Source: Tiliqua scincoides
Taxonomy: Eukaryota; Chordata; Lepidosauria; Squamata; Scincidae
NCBI RefSeq assembly: GCF_035046505.1
Contig: NC_089830.1
Coordinates: 18,332,588-18,396,587, forward strand
Reading direction: 5' to 3'
Length of the DNA stretch: 64,000 bases
The notes under the pieces are model-generated. The model saw only the letters and a list, made by a program, of their open reading frames with translations, had not been told where the DNA came from and searched no databases. The translations under genes and the position numbers were made by a program. This document shows positions 53,821 to 64,000 of the stretch, piece after piece (within the stretch, counting starts at the first letter, position 1; each line of letters opens with the position of its first letter).

Positions 53821-54863
53821 TGCATATAAATGTTGGCTGACCGGCATCTGGGCTGCTATAGTTAAGATCTCCACCACAGAACACCGTTAAGTGTAGGATG
53901 TGTTCAATAAGCTGCATGTAGATGATCAGGTGATGATTTCACGCGCATCTGTTTGGTCTAGGGCACATATGCTGCAAAAGAACCTTGCAAGAGTTTGCAC
54001 TACAAACCTTTCCTGCCCTTGCTGGAGATGCTCCTGGAGGTTGAACCTGGGATCTGTGGCCTGTGAAGCGGATGTGGTGCTACACAACTAGAGCCCCAAC
54101 TCCAGAAATGTGTGTTTAGCTGCCTTCTCCTGAATTAGACCACTGGTCCACCTAAGTTAGGGTTGTTGGCCTGGGCTGGGAGCACCTGCTCTCCAACATT
54201 TGGACGCAGGAATTTTCCCCATCCCTACCTGAAGATTCTGTGAAATAGGTCACCTTTTGAAAGCGGCAATGCAGGTGGCTTATGACCCTGATTTTTTAAA
54301 AATAACTGTAAAATAGTAGTGATCAAAATCTTCATGACAGAATAGCAAGTGGAAAAAAAAATTGTGGAAAAACAGAGGAAAGAGAGAATGAAGGAAGGAG
54401 AAAGGTGTGAGTAAGTCCAAGATCAGTATAGGCAGTTCTATAAAACGTTGCCAGCCCATCCCATCCCTGCCAGGCAATCTATAAAAAGAGCTTAGTTGAT
54501 TGTGTTGGAAACCTCTGAAAGGATTCAGCAGAACCAACACGGACATCACCCACCCCTGTTCAGCTCCCAGCACAGGTCACTAATGGGACCAATGGAGTCC
54601 TATATCAGGCCTGAAATCAGACTGGAAAAGGCATCAAGATTATCAATGTCAGTCAAGAAAACCCGGTAATGCCCAATATTGAACATGGGACCTTTTGAAT
54701 GGCAGGGTTCAACTGCTCAGCTCCGCCAATTCCCATAAGTGCCCTTTCTGTTTCTAAAATCCCTGCATGAAGTTGCCTGATTAGGGATTTCAGAAATAAA
54801 CTGTGCCAATGCTACACGTGAGTTCCCAAACGTGTCTTCCAATAAAGAAACTGACATGTGATG
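53821..54863. other. Unassigned, with one CR1-like trace
   Basis: GAATTAGACCACTGGTCCAC at 54133-54152 is a probable old CR1-like UTR trace. Nothing else is recognised. Confidence 0.4.
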
Positions 54864-54871
54864 CTCTAGAT

Positions 54872-55238
54872 CAGGGGTGCTCACACTTTTTTTGGCTCGA
54901 GATCTACTTTGAAACCCAGCAAGGCCCGGAGATCTACCAGAGTTTTTTTTTACAATGTTCGCGCCATCATAACATAGAACATTTATGTGTACAATGTATG
55001 TTGGTGTACCTTGAGCCCCACTGAGTATAACAGGACTTACTCCTGAGTAGACATGCCTAGGATTAGGATGTGAGGCTGCAATCCTAGCCACACTTACCTG
55101 GGAGTAAGCCCCATTGAGTACAATGGGCCTTACTCCCGGCATTTCCTCCCAGAGGCACCTGAAGGCACCACTCCGCGACCTACTCATTTTGCCTCGCGAT
55201 CTACTGGTAGATCGCGATCCACCTATTGAGCACCCCTG
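54872..55238 (-). mobile_element. hAT MITE 'GATCGCGATC' type, exact 8-bp duplication
   Basis: The ends are CAGGGGTGCTCACACTTTTT and GAGCACCCCTG. CTCTAGAT at 54864-54871 and 55239-55246 is identical. It is near-identical to 50642. The 237-residue open frame crossing it (54717-55430) runs into flanking DNA and is not a gene. Confidence 0.95.
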
Positions 55239-55246
55239 CTCTAGAT

Positions 55247-55818
55247 GTTGGGAGCAAAACCAAGAGGGATCCTTCTGCCACTGAGTTCCAGAAATACACA
55301 TCAGAAGCCTCCTTCCATTCTTCCTTTCATGTGCCACACTTGTGATGGTCTGTGCCCATCTCGTCTCTCCCCTCCTCCTTCTCCCATTCATGCCAGAAGG
55401 GGATGTGCATGGTGATTTATTCTGGAGCATTTCTTGCCTGTTGAAAGCCTGACCTCAGATCGGGTGAGATGACACTGGGAAGATGTACGAGTGTCTCTCG
55501 GCAAAAGTGCATCAGAGAAATTGACCGTGAGCTGCCATCAATCTGCTGAGCCTGAGTGACACCAAGCAACAGATGGGGAATTTGGGGACCTGGAGGAATT
55601 CTGCGAAGGTCGCCAGGGAGCTGACTCAGCCTTCGTTAACTGGCTCAGCCATCAATCACAGTGGCTGGGTGAGAGGGAAGGGAGAAGAGGCCGATGGCAA
55701 TCTCCTTTGCCTTTTTGTCCATTCCCTTTATGGCTTCGTTCAAGAAAATAAAGAGCCTGGGGGTGCACACTTAGTTAAGTGAGGATGTCTGCTCACCTTC
55801 TGCAAGGGTCTTCAGAAG
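55247..55818. other. Unassigned non-coding stretch
   Basis: No repeat or exon is recognised. Its moderate GC content and lack of low-complexity tracts suggest unique sequence. Confidence 0.45.
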
Positions 55819-55990
55819 GACATCAGAGATACCTTGCTGGATCAGACCAAATGTCCCAGCATCCTTTTGCCCACTGTGCCCAATCAGAGAACTTTAGGAA
55901 GCCCGTAAGGAGGGATTAGAACAATGTCCTTTTGCTGTTGCTTGACCTCAGAAACTAGTATCCAGAAGCTTAGGGTCTCCATATATGGAC
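55819..55990 (-). mobile_element. CR1-type 3' region, old
   Basis: ACCTTGCTGGATCAGACCAA, CCCAGCATCCTTTTGCCCAC and GAACTTTAGGAAGCCC are decayed counterparts of the usual CR1-type UTR read on the minus strand. Confidence 0.6.
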
Positions 55991-56040
55991 ATTCCATTCA
56001 GGTATGGAAATTCAAGCTAAGAAATTGAGAGCTACTAGAT

Positions 56041-56632
56041 CAGTGTTTCCCAAACTGTGAGTTGAGACCCATCAATGGGTTGCAACCTGATTGTCGGTGT
56101 GTCGTGAAACTGACAAGCTGATAAGGAAAATAAATTGAGCATGGAAAGTGAAACTGAGCCATGCTTGCATGTTCATTCATGGATACCTCAGTCCACGTCG
56201 AAAGGCAGGCTGAGAGGAACTTAATGCCATCAGGATGTTCCTGAACCAATGAACTCGGCCCCAAAAAACACTTGAGAAGGAAGTCCCCCCTGCCAGCTGA
56301 CAAGAAAAATGTGTTGAGCTCTATGGAGAGTGAAACTGAGCCATACACACCCATTTATTTGTGAGGAGGCAAGCAAACCTCAGCTCCTATCAAAGGCCAG
56401 GTGAAGGGAAATGCAAGGTCAGCAGAATTGTCCTGATCCAATGAACACGAAGCTCAACATTTGCTCCAGAAGGTGGTTCCCCCGCCGTAGTGAAAAAGGA
56501 TAGAGACTTTGAACAGCTGAAAAGGTGAACCTTTATTTTTAGTTTCAGAAAGCTGGGTGGGTCCCAATGGAATGTCATTTTAAAAAGTGGGACTTTTTAT
56601 AGTCCCACTGCTATAAAGCTTGGGAACCACTT
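56041..56632 (+). mobile_element. hAT MITE, exact 8-bp duplication
   Basis: CAGTGTTTCCCAAACTGTGA at the left, AAGCTTGGGAACCACTT at the right. TACTAGAT at 56033-56040 and 56633-56640 is identical. The interior repeats GTGAAACTGAGCCAT twice (56147 and 56329), suggesting an internal partial duplication. Confidence 0.93.
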
Positions 56633-57324
56633 TACTAGATGATCAGAAGTCCACAACCTGTTTTCACATGAGCCAATCACGTAGCTTCAGGAAGCTAACA
56701 AATATAGCAGGAAAGCACAAATTCTTGCTCTCTAGCAGGTGGTAGTCAGAGGCCTTCTCCAGATCCTTTCAGCTCTCCAAACCACAAATTCCGGTGCACA
56801 TTTGAGATCCCTCCTCATCATCATTTAAAAATGTTACAGACACACATCGAGTAGGTTGTGAGAGAAAGCTGACAAGGGAAGTTCCTGGGAACAGTGCATA
56901 GGAGGAGAGGAAGGGACATGTAGAGATAAGTTGGCCAGCACTCCTGTGGGAGAGGAATAAGTGGGGGAATTGCAGCTGCCTGAGAGATCTCAAAAGGATC
57001 AAACAGGATTGGTATATAAACTATGAAAAATGTGCTTTCTGACTGGGGGTCCTGGAGTTGCAAGCCACAAAGCCTATCAAGGGACTCCACAAACAGCACC
57101 TTTGAACAGGAGACAAATGAGAGATGCATTATTTGCTGTGACCTAGTCAACTGCAGGGAGGGGACAGGACAACCAGTGATGGAAGCATTTATGATGCTTG
57201 ACATCATACCATTGGGTGGGCTATCCCTCCCATGGCACCACTTAGGTGAGCTTCCTGATTGATTCGAGAGCATCTTCTGATGAATTGGAGGGAGAAACAC
57301 TCAATTTGATGAATTCTCCTAGTT

Positions 57325-58012
57325 CAGCGTTTCTCAAACTGTGGGTCGTGACCCACCTGGTGGGCTGCAACCTGATGTCCAGTGGGTCCTGGCCTGGGTC
57401 CTTCCACTCATCGTTTCATCTATTTGGATCCAAATTGGAGCCCTCTAGACAGGGTCAGATCCATGGGTACATCCCCACCCCAAAACTGTCTGCCAGGAGG
57501 GAAGGGTGCCCACCAGGCTGGGAAGCAAAATTAGGCAACAGGGGAAAGTCTATTGGGAGGATGCTGGTGAGATTGGCTGGAATGGGAGACCAGGTCTACC
57601 CAGCCATTAGACCTGGGCTCCAATGCCAGGTGAGGGACCAGGTTATCCACCCAGCAAACCATGGCTACAGAGGCCATGAAGTTCAACCCAGAGCCCAGGT
57701 CTACCTGCCTGGTTGCTCTGGACTCGGGAGTTGGTAGTGCTCATGGCCTCCACCTCAAACACAATCACTGGATCTGCCCCTGCCTCCAGATGCAATCTGA
57801 GGCTGCACCAGGCTTCTGCAAGCCTCCAGAAGCAGCCAGAAAGTCACGTTCGATTTACTTTCAGGTTTGTGAAGGTGACTTCTGGTTGCTTCCAGAGGCC
57901 TGCGGAGGCCTTCTGAGACCTGTTAAGGCCTGGCACTGGAGAAGGATGTGAGTCTCAGTGCTCTCTGCTGCAGAACAGGTGGGTCACAGTGGGGGGAAGT
58001 TTGAGAACCCTG
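57325..58012 (+). mobile_element. hAT MITE, long type
   Basis: CAGCGTTTCTCAAACTGTGG at the left, GGAAGTTTGAGAACCCTG at the right. Flanks TCCTAGTT (57317-57324) and TCCTAGCT (58013-58020) agree in 7 of 8. The GC-rich interior (CTTCTGGTTGCTTCCAGAGG) shares motifs with 62100-62290. The ORFs in it show no transposase motif. Confidence 0.88.
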
Positions 58013-58020
58013 TCCTAGCT

Positions 58021-58642
58021 GAACCAAAATTCAGCAGGTACGGAATGTGGGGCAGAGAGAACAAGAGGGGCAACCAAAAGGATGGGAAAATCCTCCCATC
58101 CCAACTTCATTCTCGGTAAATGAGGTACAAATGCTGCTTGCGTTTTATCTTTCCTCCCCTGACATGGATGCTCCACTCGCTCAAACACCAACCACTGAGA
58201 CGCCAAGGCCCAGAGGCGTCCTTTGGTTCTCTTCAGAATTAAAAGAAGACGAAAAAGAAAGTTTGCCAAAGGCCTCCAGCTGAAAAGCGTCCTGAAAGCC
58301 TGCTGTTTGGTGAGACTGATAGCACCCCCCCACCTCTACCAGCTTCTGATCAGGCCAGACATTCCATAAGAACAGCTGCTTTCCCTAGGCCTTCCCAGTT
58401 TCCATCCCATCTGGAGCGATTGAGAATAATTAGTTCACAGATGTGAGGAATCACGGGGAGGGACAGCCCTTCCAAAGTAGAGATGATTAATAAAGATTTG
58501 GGGGTACGGGGACTCGGGCTGAGCGACTGGGCTGGCACATTTCCGCTCTGGAAAATGGGATTGAAACATTCTTCTGTATCTCAGATAAAAGATCTCTGTG
58601 TTTGAAGCTGCCAAGTTCCAATCCTGGCATTTCTGTCGGGTA
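58021..58642. other. Unassigned non-coding stretch
   Basis: I recognise nothing. GAGCGATTGAGAATAATTAG and AGATGATTAATAAAGATTT near 58413-58498 give it an AT-rich, unique look. Confidence 0.45.
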
Positions 58643-58997
58643 AGAACATAACATAAGAACATAAGAAGAGCCCCACTGGATCAGGCCATAGGCCCATCTA
58701 GTCCAGCTTCCTGTATCTCACAGCAGCCCACCAAATGCCCCAGGGAGCACACCAGATAACAAGAGACCTCATCCTGGTGCCCTCCCTTGCATCTGGCATT
58801 CTGATGTAGCCCATTTCTAAAATCAGGAGGTTGCACGTACACATCATGGCTTGTAACCCATAATGGATTTTTCCTCCAGAAACTTGTCCAATCCCCTCTT
58901 AAAGGCATCCAGGCCAGATGCCATTACCACATGCTGTGGCAAGGAGTTCCACAGACCAACTACAAGCTGAGTAAAGAAATATTTTCTTTTGTCTGGG
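58643..58997 (-). mobile_element. CR1-type LINE 3' end
   Basis: The minus strand matches the 27-kb CR1 copy in order: CATAAGAACATAAGAAGAGC tail, CCACTGGATCAGGCCATAGG, CTAGTCCAGCTTCCTGTATC, CAGGAGGTTGCACGTACACA, then coding remnants TTGGAACTCC-like GGCAAGGAGTTCCACAGACC. It is 5'-truncated at about 58997. Confidence 0.9.
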
Positions 58998-59084
58998 TTT
59001 GCTCCCTATTTTGTGACAGAATAGAGCAGCTATGGCAACACCATTGGATGGTTAGGGTTCCTGTAGGGGTACAAAAGTCTGGAT

Positions 59085-59345
59085 GATTTAGTAGGGATGT
59101 GCCAGAGCCACACCCCCAAGTCGCAAGTCTCTGCCCCCTTGACTCGAGTCGCCCATGAGTCCTAACGGTGGCTGTTGTGACCTGTCCAGAGCCGTTTTTC
59201 AAGTCATTTTGACTCAAGTCCAAGTCTTTTCGAGAAACAAGCCGAGTTGCGGAAACAGTGGAAAAAAGCAAGCAAATCACACACAAATCAGTCACAAGCA
59301 CGCACAAAAGTCAACCTTGACTTGAGTCTTTTTGTTTTTAGGGTA
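59085..59345. repeat. GACTCGAGTC-rich degenerate repeat
   Basis: Inverted and direct short units GACTCGAGTCGCC, GACTCAAGTCCAAGTC and CTTGACTTGAGTC are scattered through the block, as at 18194-18306. Confidence 0.55.
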
Positions 59346-59401
59346 AAACCCCCAAGCCCAAGTCAGTGCCCAAGTTTTTATCTCTCTCAATCCCTGTAGA
59401 C

Positions 59402-59911
59402 CAGTGTTTCTCTAGCTGTGGGTTAGGACCCAGTGGGTGGGGTCATGAGCCCATTTCAGGTGGGTCTCCATTCATTCCAGTGTGTATTATATTTTTAATA
59501 TACTAGACTTGATACTACCATGGTATGTGACTGCATTTGGGGAAATGTGATAGATCTATGCTTTTAAATAGGCCTTTAAAATAGCCTTTTAATAGGCTAC
59601 TGTGCATATGCTCTTAACCATGATAGTCAATGGGGCTTACTCCTGGGTAGGTGTGGATAGGATTTCAGCCTTGGAGTTGTTTGGTGAGTTTTTTTCTTTG
59701 TTGTTGTTTGCTTGTTTGTTTGTTTTTAACAGATCAGCAACTGCTTGGAAGGTACTTCTTTATTTTAAATAATCCTTTAAACTTACAGGATTATGCGGGG
59801 TGTTAAAAATTTTCCTGTTGGATGATGTCACTTCTGGCCATGACATCACTTCCAGTGGGTCTTGACAGATTGTCATTCTAAAATGTGGGTCTCTGTGCTA
59901 AAGAACCACTG
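59402..59911 (+). mobile_element. hAT MITE (49161 family), exact 8-bp duplication
   Basis: CAGTGTTTCTCTAGCTGTGG at the left, GTGCTAAAGAACCACTG at the right. CTGTAGAC at 59394-59401 and 59912-59919 is identical. It matches 49161 along most of its length (GGTGGGTCTCCATTCATTCC, GACTTGATACTACCATGG). Confidence 0.93.
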
Positions 59912-59919
59912 CTGTAGAC

Positions 59920-60837
59920 AATCCTGAGATGTACCATAGATGGACCAATAACCTGGCTCCAGTAAAGATGGTGAAGTGACAGCAACTTGATATAAACCCA
60001 GAAAAGCACATGGCTTTGGGGGGTTTTGGAGCTTCAAAATGCTTAGACAACATGGCAGGTGATGAGGTTGAGCTCGGCTAAGGCAGGAGGAATTATCTGC
60101 TCTCTGCTCTGACCAACTCGGGAGAGGCCAGCTGCTTGGAGGAGAAAGGAGGAGTGCGTATGCCTGTGTGTGTGTTGTGTTTGTGTGTGTGTGTAGGAGA
60201 CATTTGGCTGTCTTGGATGTAGTGGCTTTGTTAACAATTCCGTGTTCATTACAAGCAGGACTTGCTGCTAGGACGTTCCCACGGGAGCCATTGAGAATGC
60301 TGAGCTGAGCATATGGAGAAATGTTCTGAGCGCACAGGGCAGCCATGCACTTAACCTAAACGGATTTTGTTTTTCCATTAAGGAAAACAGTATTGCCGGC
60401 AGCGCACAGAAGGAACATCACCAGGCTGCAAAGGTAGCCGGGCCCATCAGAACGAAGCCCTGAGCTGCTCTGAGCCGCACCTTGTCACCAAAAGAGGTGG
60501 ACTCTGTCTACCACGGCACGGGGGGAGGGGAGTTGACGACCAACACTGGACACTGCTTGCAAATGTGGACGCTGCTAGTATTTTGGAGGTCCAGAAGTGA
60601 CACCATTAAGTTGAAGTGATGTCATTGTGATGGCCCGAAATAAGCACTTTGGTCTCAGATAGCAACTCATTAGCTGCAAATGACGGAAGAGAAAATGTGC
60701 AATGTTTGATCTTATATCTCCAATATATAACAGAGCCTAATTGCTGTCCAGGCCACCCTTCCAGCAGTGCCACTTCTGCCACAGTGTCTCTTTGCAGCTT
60801 GGCAGCTGAGAAGTGCTGCTGATAGGGTGGCCTGCAT
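59920..60837. other. Unassigned, with (GT)n
   Basis: A (GT)n microsatellite lies at about 60163-60194. No exon or transposon is recognised. Confidence 0.5.
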
Positions 60838-61215
60838 AGAATCATAGAGTTAGAAGGCGCCTAAAAGGTCATCTAGTCAACCCCCTGTCTGTAGCAGGAA
60901 ATTCTCCCAGAGCAGCTCCAACAGGTGCTTGTCGAGCCTCTGCCTGAAGACCTCCAGTGAAGGAGAGTTCACCACTTCCCTCGGCAAACTGTTCCACTTC
61001 CAAACCGTCCATACCGTCAGGAATTTTTTCCTGATGGTTGGTAACCTTCAGTCTCGAAAGACTATGGTATAAACCTACAGCACCCGGTATTCCGAGGCGG
61101 TCTCCCATCCAACTACTAACCAGGCCTGACCCTGCTTAGCTTCCGAGATCAGATGAGATCAGGCATGTGCAGGGTAACAGTTTCCTGATGTCCAATTGGA
61201 ATCTTTTTTTTTTTT
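60838..61215 (-). mobile_element. CR1 3' end split by 5S-SINE
   Basis: The minus-strand CR1 terminus begins ATAGAATCATAGAGTTAGAA, continues GGTCATCTAGTCAACCCCCT, CTGCCTGAAGACCTCCAGTG and GGCAAACTGTTCCACTTCC up to 61036, and resumes at 61191 with TCCAATTGGAATC. Removing the SINE and one duplication restores the expected CR1 order. Confidence 0.92.
61037..61180 (-). mobile_element. 5S rRNA-derived SINE, exact 10-bp duplication
   Basis: Minus-strand copy of 144 bp: head CTGTTACCCTGCACATGCC, the 5S promoter region, then the tail with loop TTCG ending GGTTACCAAC. TTTCCTGATG at 61027-61036 and 61181-61190 is identical and is CR1 sequence, which dates the SINE after that CR1 copy. Confidence 0.96.
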
Positions 61216-61958
61216 TTGCATGATAATTGGGTTCTTCCAGCACCTCGGTAGTGTCTCCCTCTCTCCCCCCTCTTTGTCCGCCCCTTCTCCTGTAGCATTC
61301 CTTGCCTTCTGAGGCCTCTTTCCATCTCTCCCTCCCAGAGCCTCAGGAGAAGCGGCACTGCTGAAAGTATGGTTCTGGGAGAACCCAAATATAACTGGAG
61401 TAGGATAAAGAACTTCCACGGGCCATGTTCAGTCCATGGGCCTTATATTTGACATCTAGGTCCTCCCTTTTGTCATTCTGGAATCCCTTCTCAAAACCCC
61501 AGCTAAACTGTCAGGGCATCCATCACTCAGTGCACACCTCAAACCCGTTTGCCCTTGCCGTACCCATTCCCAGGGAAGGGTCAAGCAGGGCAGCGTCAAG
61601 CTGATTCTTCTGGAGTGGTGCGCTACCATAAGGAGCTCTTAAGGCAACCTTTTGGATAGGGCTGCTTTCAGACATTGTTGTCATCTGGTTCCTCTCTCCT
61701 GCATATATATTTTGAAGGTGGCAGCCAAGGCTCTCGCAGAATTTCACACGTAGGAGAGCTTAGGAAACACGTTATATCGAGAGAAATGATAGGAAAAAAA
61801 GGACAACAATGAAAAGATCTCTCCGTGGTCCCTGTCGTGCATTTGTTCATTCCAGTTTTAGTTTCTTTCTAACAGGAATAGGACCCTGTAGCTGAACCTA
61901 CACTATCTAAGTTCATTCCCTTTCCCCAAGTCCTTTCCCTGCTTACACTCTTCTCATT
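61216..61958. other. Unassigned non-coding stretch
   Basis: I recognise no repeat or exon. It is purine/pyrimidine-skewed at 61250-61340. Confidence 0.45.
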
Positions 61959-62333
61959 GCAGTAGGCCCTTGGTAACCAAGCGGGATCAGTTCCACAACC
62001 CTCCACAAATACTTTAATCCACGGATAACGAAATCCATGGAGGAGGTAGGGTTGTGGCACTACAAGAACTCACCTGGGGGCTGCACCGGGCCCTCCAGAG
62101 GCCTCCCAGTCTCTTCAGAACACCTCCCAGACACGACCTGAAGCCATTTCTGGTTCATGACTTTCAGTCACATCCAGAAAAGCCCATTGAGTGGACCCAT
62201 GGTGTGGGCTGTGGGCCTTTCCCAGCCTCAGAACATCTCCCAGGCCTGACCAGAAGTGGCTTCCGGTTGCATCTGGAAAGCCCTCTGAGCTCAGCTTCCA
62301 TGAATGTTCAAATCAGCTGATAAGGAGATCCCA
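61959..62333 (+). mobile_element. Tigger-like MITE
   Basis: GCAGTAGGCCCTTGGTAACC with CCACGGATAACGAAATCCAT near the left resembles Tigger/pogo termini. The right side ends GATCCCACTG before TA. The interior has an imperfect duplication: CAGAACACCTCCCAGACACG and CAGAACATCTCCCAGGCCTG, ~110 bp apart. Confidence 0.5.
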
Positions 62334-62569
62334 CTGTATATCTCCAACTGAATCCTTTCTGGGATGGGAGCTGTTGATTTTGGTTGCCATCTCTGAATAG
62401 TCCATGTTGATGTGCAACAGGCTCTTCCTGCAAGGGAGGTCTATACCAGAGCTCCAGGGTGGACACCCCTCCTTTTTCAATCTGCAAGTCCCCCCAGCAT
62501 CTTCAGGTGGGGGTGGGACAGATGAGGCATTTGACAAAATACAGCCTCCTGTATTTTTTTGCATCACCA

Positions 62570-63030
62570 CCTGCTGAAACAGAGACGCCTGCGTTGGCTC
62601 GGTCATGTTGTGAGAATGGATGATGGCCGGATCCCAAAGGATCTCCTCTATGGAGAACTCATGCAAGGAAAGCGCCCTACAGGTAGACCACAGCTGCGAT
62701 ACAAGGACATCTGCAAGAGGGATCTGAAGGCCTTAGGAGTGGACCTCAACAGGTGGGAAACCCTGGCCTCTGCGCGGCCCGCTTGGAGGCAGGCTGTGCA
62801 GCATGGCCTTTCCCAGTTTGAAGAGACACTTGGCCAACAGTCTGAGGCAAAGAGGCAAAGAAGGAAGGCCCACAGCCAGGGAGACAGACCAGGGACACAC
62901 TACACTTGCTCCCAGTGTGGAAGGGATTGTCACTCCCAAATCAGCCTTTTCAGCCACACTAGACGCTGTTCCAGAACCACCTTTCAGAGCACGATACCAG
63001 AGTCTTTCGAGACTGAAGGTTGCCAACAAA
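62570..63030 (+). mobile_element. LINE-A 3' fragment, open C-terminal frame
   Basis: The truncated copy begins at the codons LLKQRRLRWLGHVVRMDD, and its frame of about 160 residues (62559-63044) is open through RIPKDLLYGELMQGKRPTGR, the WRQAVQHGLSQFEETL region and the finger CSQCGRDCHSQISLFSH to the end. The tail has loop TTCG. I found no clear duplication at the 5' side. Confidence 0.93.
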
Positions 63031-63925
63031 ACAATGATTGTTAAGAGTGCATCTCAGGAAGCTTTCCTGGTGTGAAAGCTCACGTGCTTTTGGCACCCAC
63101 TATGACTGTATGCCCTTGCTCACAGTTGCACCCACATCAGTCCCTGGTGTTATTTTCCAGCTCCTCATTTCTGCTCTGTTTGGGCATTGCTGCCGTCACC
63201 TCCACTGCAGCTCCGAATTGATGGAGCTTGGAATTACCGGCTGTAAAAATTTGGTGTCTTAAACTGCAGAACATAAAAGATGCCCCATAAAGAAAGAGGC
63301 CATTCCTCCTCCACCTTTTTCTCCCCCCCCCCCACAACTCCTCCATTTCCCTGAGTAAATCTCTTATGATGCAGCCCTGAGCCCTAAGCCACAAAGCCTT
63401 GGCGCATCCCACAATTAGGAGTGAGCTCTGAGTAATGGGCTTAGCACGGCAGCCCCAAGAAGACTCCTCTCTCTCTCACTTGCACATGTTGTCCGTGAGC
63501 TGGCTTAGGGGAATCTTCTGTACTTGAAATAAAACCACCTAGTCATAAGTCATCCTTCCTGTAATCTTGAGATTTAGATGGCTTGGGATGGTGCAACCTG
63601 CAGATGAAATGGAAAACGGCAAGGTAGAGGAGAGGCAGATCTTTCTCATAGTCCATAACCACTAGATCATATCCAAGCCCAGAATTCTCTTTCCTACAGT
63701 GATTCACCACTTGCCTCTAGGAAGCAGGAACTGTAGGCCTAAACCTCTCCCCCCACTGCAGATGGTATCCAGAGGCACACTGACCCCGAGCCTAGCTAGC
63801 CTATAACCACCATGACTAGTATCCACTGATGGACTTGTTCAAGGTGATTCATGTGATTTTAGGCTGCATGAATGAGAGAACCATAGCTTTCAAGTTCCAA
63901 GAACTGGTGGTTCCACTTTACTCCA
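63031..63925. other. Unassigned non-coding stretch
   Basis: I recognise no repeat or exon. A C-run lies near 63326-63335. Confidence 0.45.
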
Positions 63926-63929
63926 TGCT

Positions 63930-64000
63930 GCTCAGACCTCATTAGGGTCTGTGTCCAATTCTGGGTGCTGCACTTTTAGAAGGATGTAGCCAAACTGGAG
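63930..64000 (+). mobile_element. CR1-type ORF2 fragment cut by window end
   Basis: GTCTGTGTCCAATTCTGGGT, GCTGCACTTTTAGAAGGATG and TAGCCAAACTGGAG match the CR1 coding stretch usually read as CVQFWVLHF.KDVAKLE, just upstream of the EKVQKRVTKM region seen at 27100. The element continues beyond the window. Confidence 0.8.

Noticed and set aside
54717-55430. A 237-residue open frame, partly repeated at 37426 and 50651
   Set aside because: It crosses a hAT MITE and its flanks; the similarity among the three is DNA-level repeat identity and no transposase motif is present.
1-64000. Endogenous retrovirus, LTR element or Polinton
   Set aside because: I saw no paired long terminal repeats, primer-binding site or capsid, protease, integrase or envelope motifs; the reverse transcriptases present are LINE types (LINE-A, L1, CR1, L2).

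Overview
The window looks like nuclear DNA of a vertebrate, most probably a squamate reptile. CR1, L2 and L1 LINEs lie side by side with tRNA-derived SINEs and many short hAT-type and other non-autonomous DNA transposons, over long unique non-coding stretches. The squamate assignment is inferred from this repeat mixture. I recognise no host protein-coding exon, functional tRNA or rRNA gene, or CRISPR array, and I saw no LTR or retroviral element. Nearly every open frame is a piece of a transposon or a chance frame over a microsatellite.

The most interesting content is a three-part retrotransposon system. I use the label LINE-A for a non-LTR retrotransposon whose C-terminus reads LGHVVRMDDGRIPK and ends in a CX2CX12HX3C finger. 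It is present at 1-1297, 5339-5742, 23473-24254, 34221-34670, 46089-46328 and 62570-63030. The second part is a SINE made from 5S ribosomal RNA, at 2309-2671, 20874-21028, 24255-24387, 43221-43374 and 61037-61180. The third is an approximately 480-bp element at 32979-33455 and 41737-42217, probably an internal-deletion derivative of LINE-A or a long SINE. All three end in the same 3' tail of about 35 nt. That tail carries a 5-bp stem with a 4-nt loop, kept in 11 of the 12 copies, which suggests one reverse transcriptase moves all three. Many copies have exact target-site duplications of 9-14 bp.

Layout: 0-10 kb holds LINE-A, a tandem 5S-SINE, an L2 tail and GGGCCC-type MITEs. 10-20 kb holds a Tigger-like shell with nested MITEs, a long tRNA-SINE, microsatellites and hAT MITEs. 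20-26 kb holds 5S-SINEs and a twin-primed LINE-A copy. 26.8-31.4 kb is a decayed L1 ORF2 split by a CR1 insertion. 32-35 kb holds the LINE-A derivative and a CR1 split by LINE-A. 37-43.7 kb is a nest of hAT MITEs and a CR1 ORF2 interrupted by three elements, one of which contains a 5S-SINE. 44-52 kb holds CR1, Tigger-like, tRNA-SINE and hAT MITEs. 54-64 kb holds large hAT MITEs, CR1 tails, a CR1 containing a 5S-SINE, and LINE-A.

Fifteen hAT-type elements have recognisable 8-bp duplications. All have TA at the two central positions in at least one copy, often within CTAG. Intervals that match no repeat, especially 26.3-26.7 kb and 39.9-40.3 kb, are AT-rich and look non-repetitive. They may be conserved non-coding elements in a gene-poor or intronic region, but only alignment can show that.
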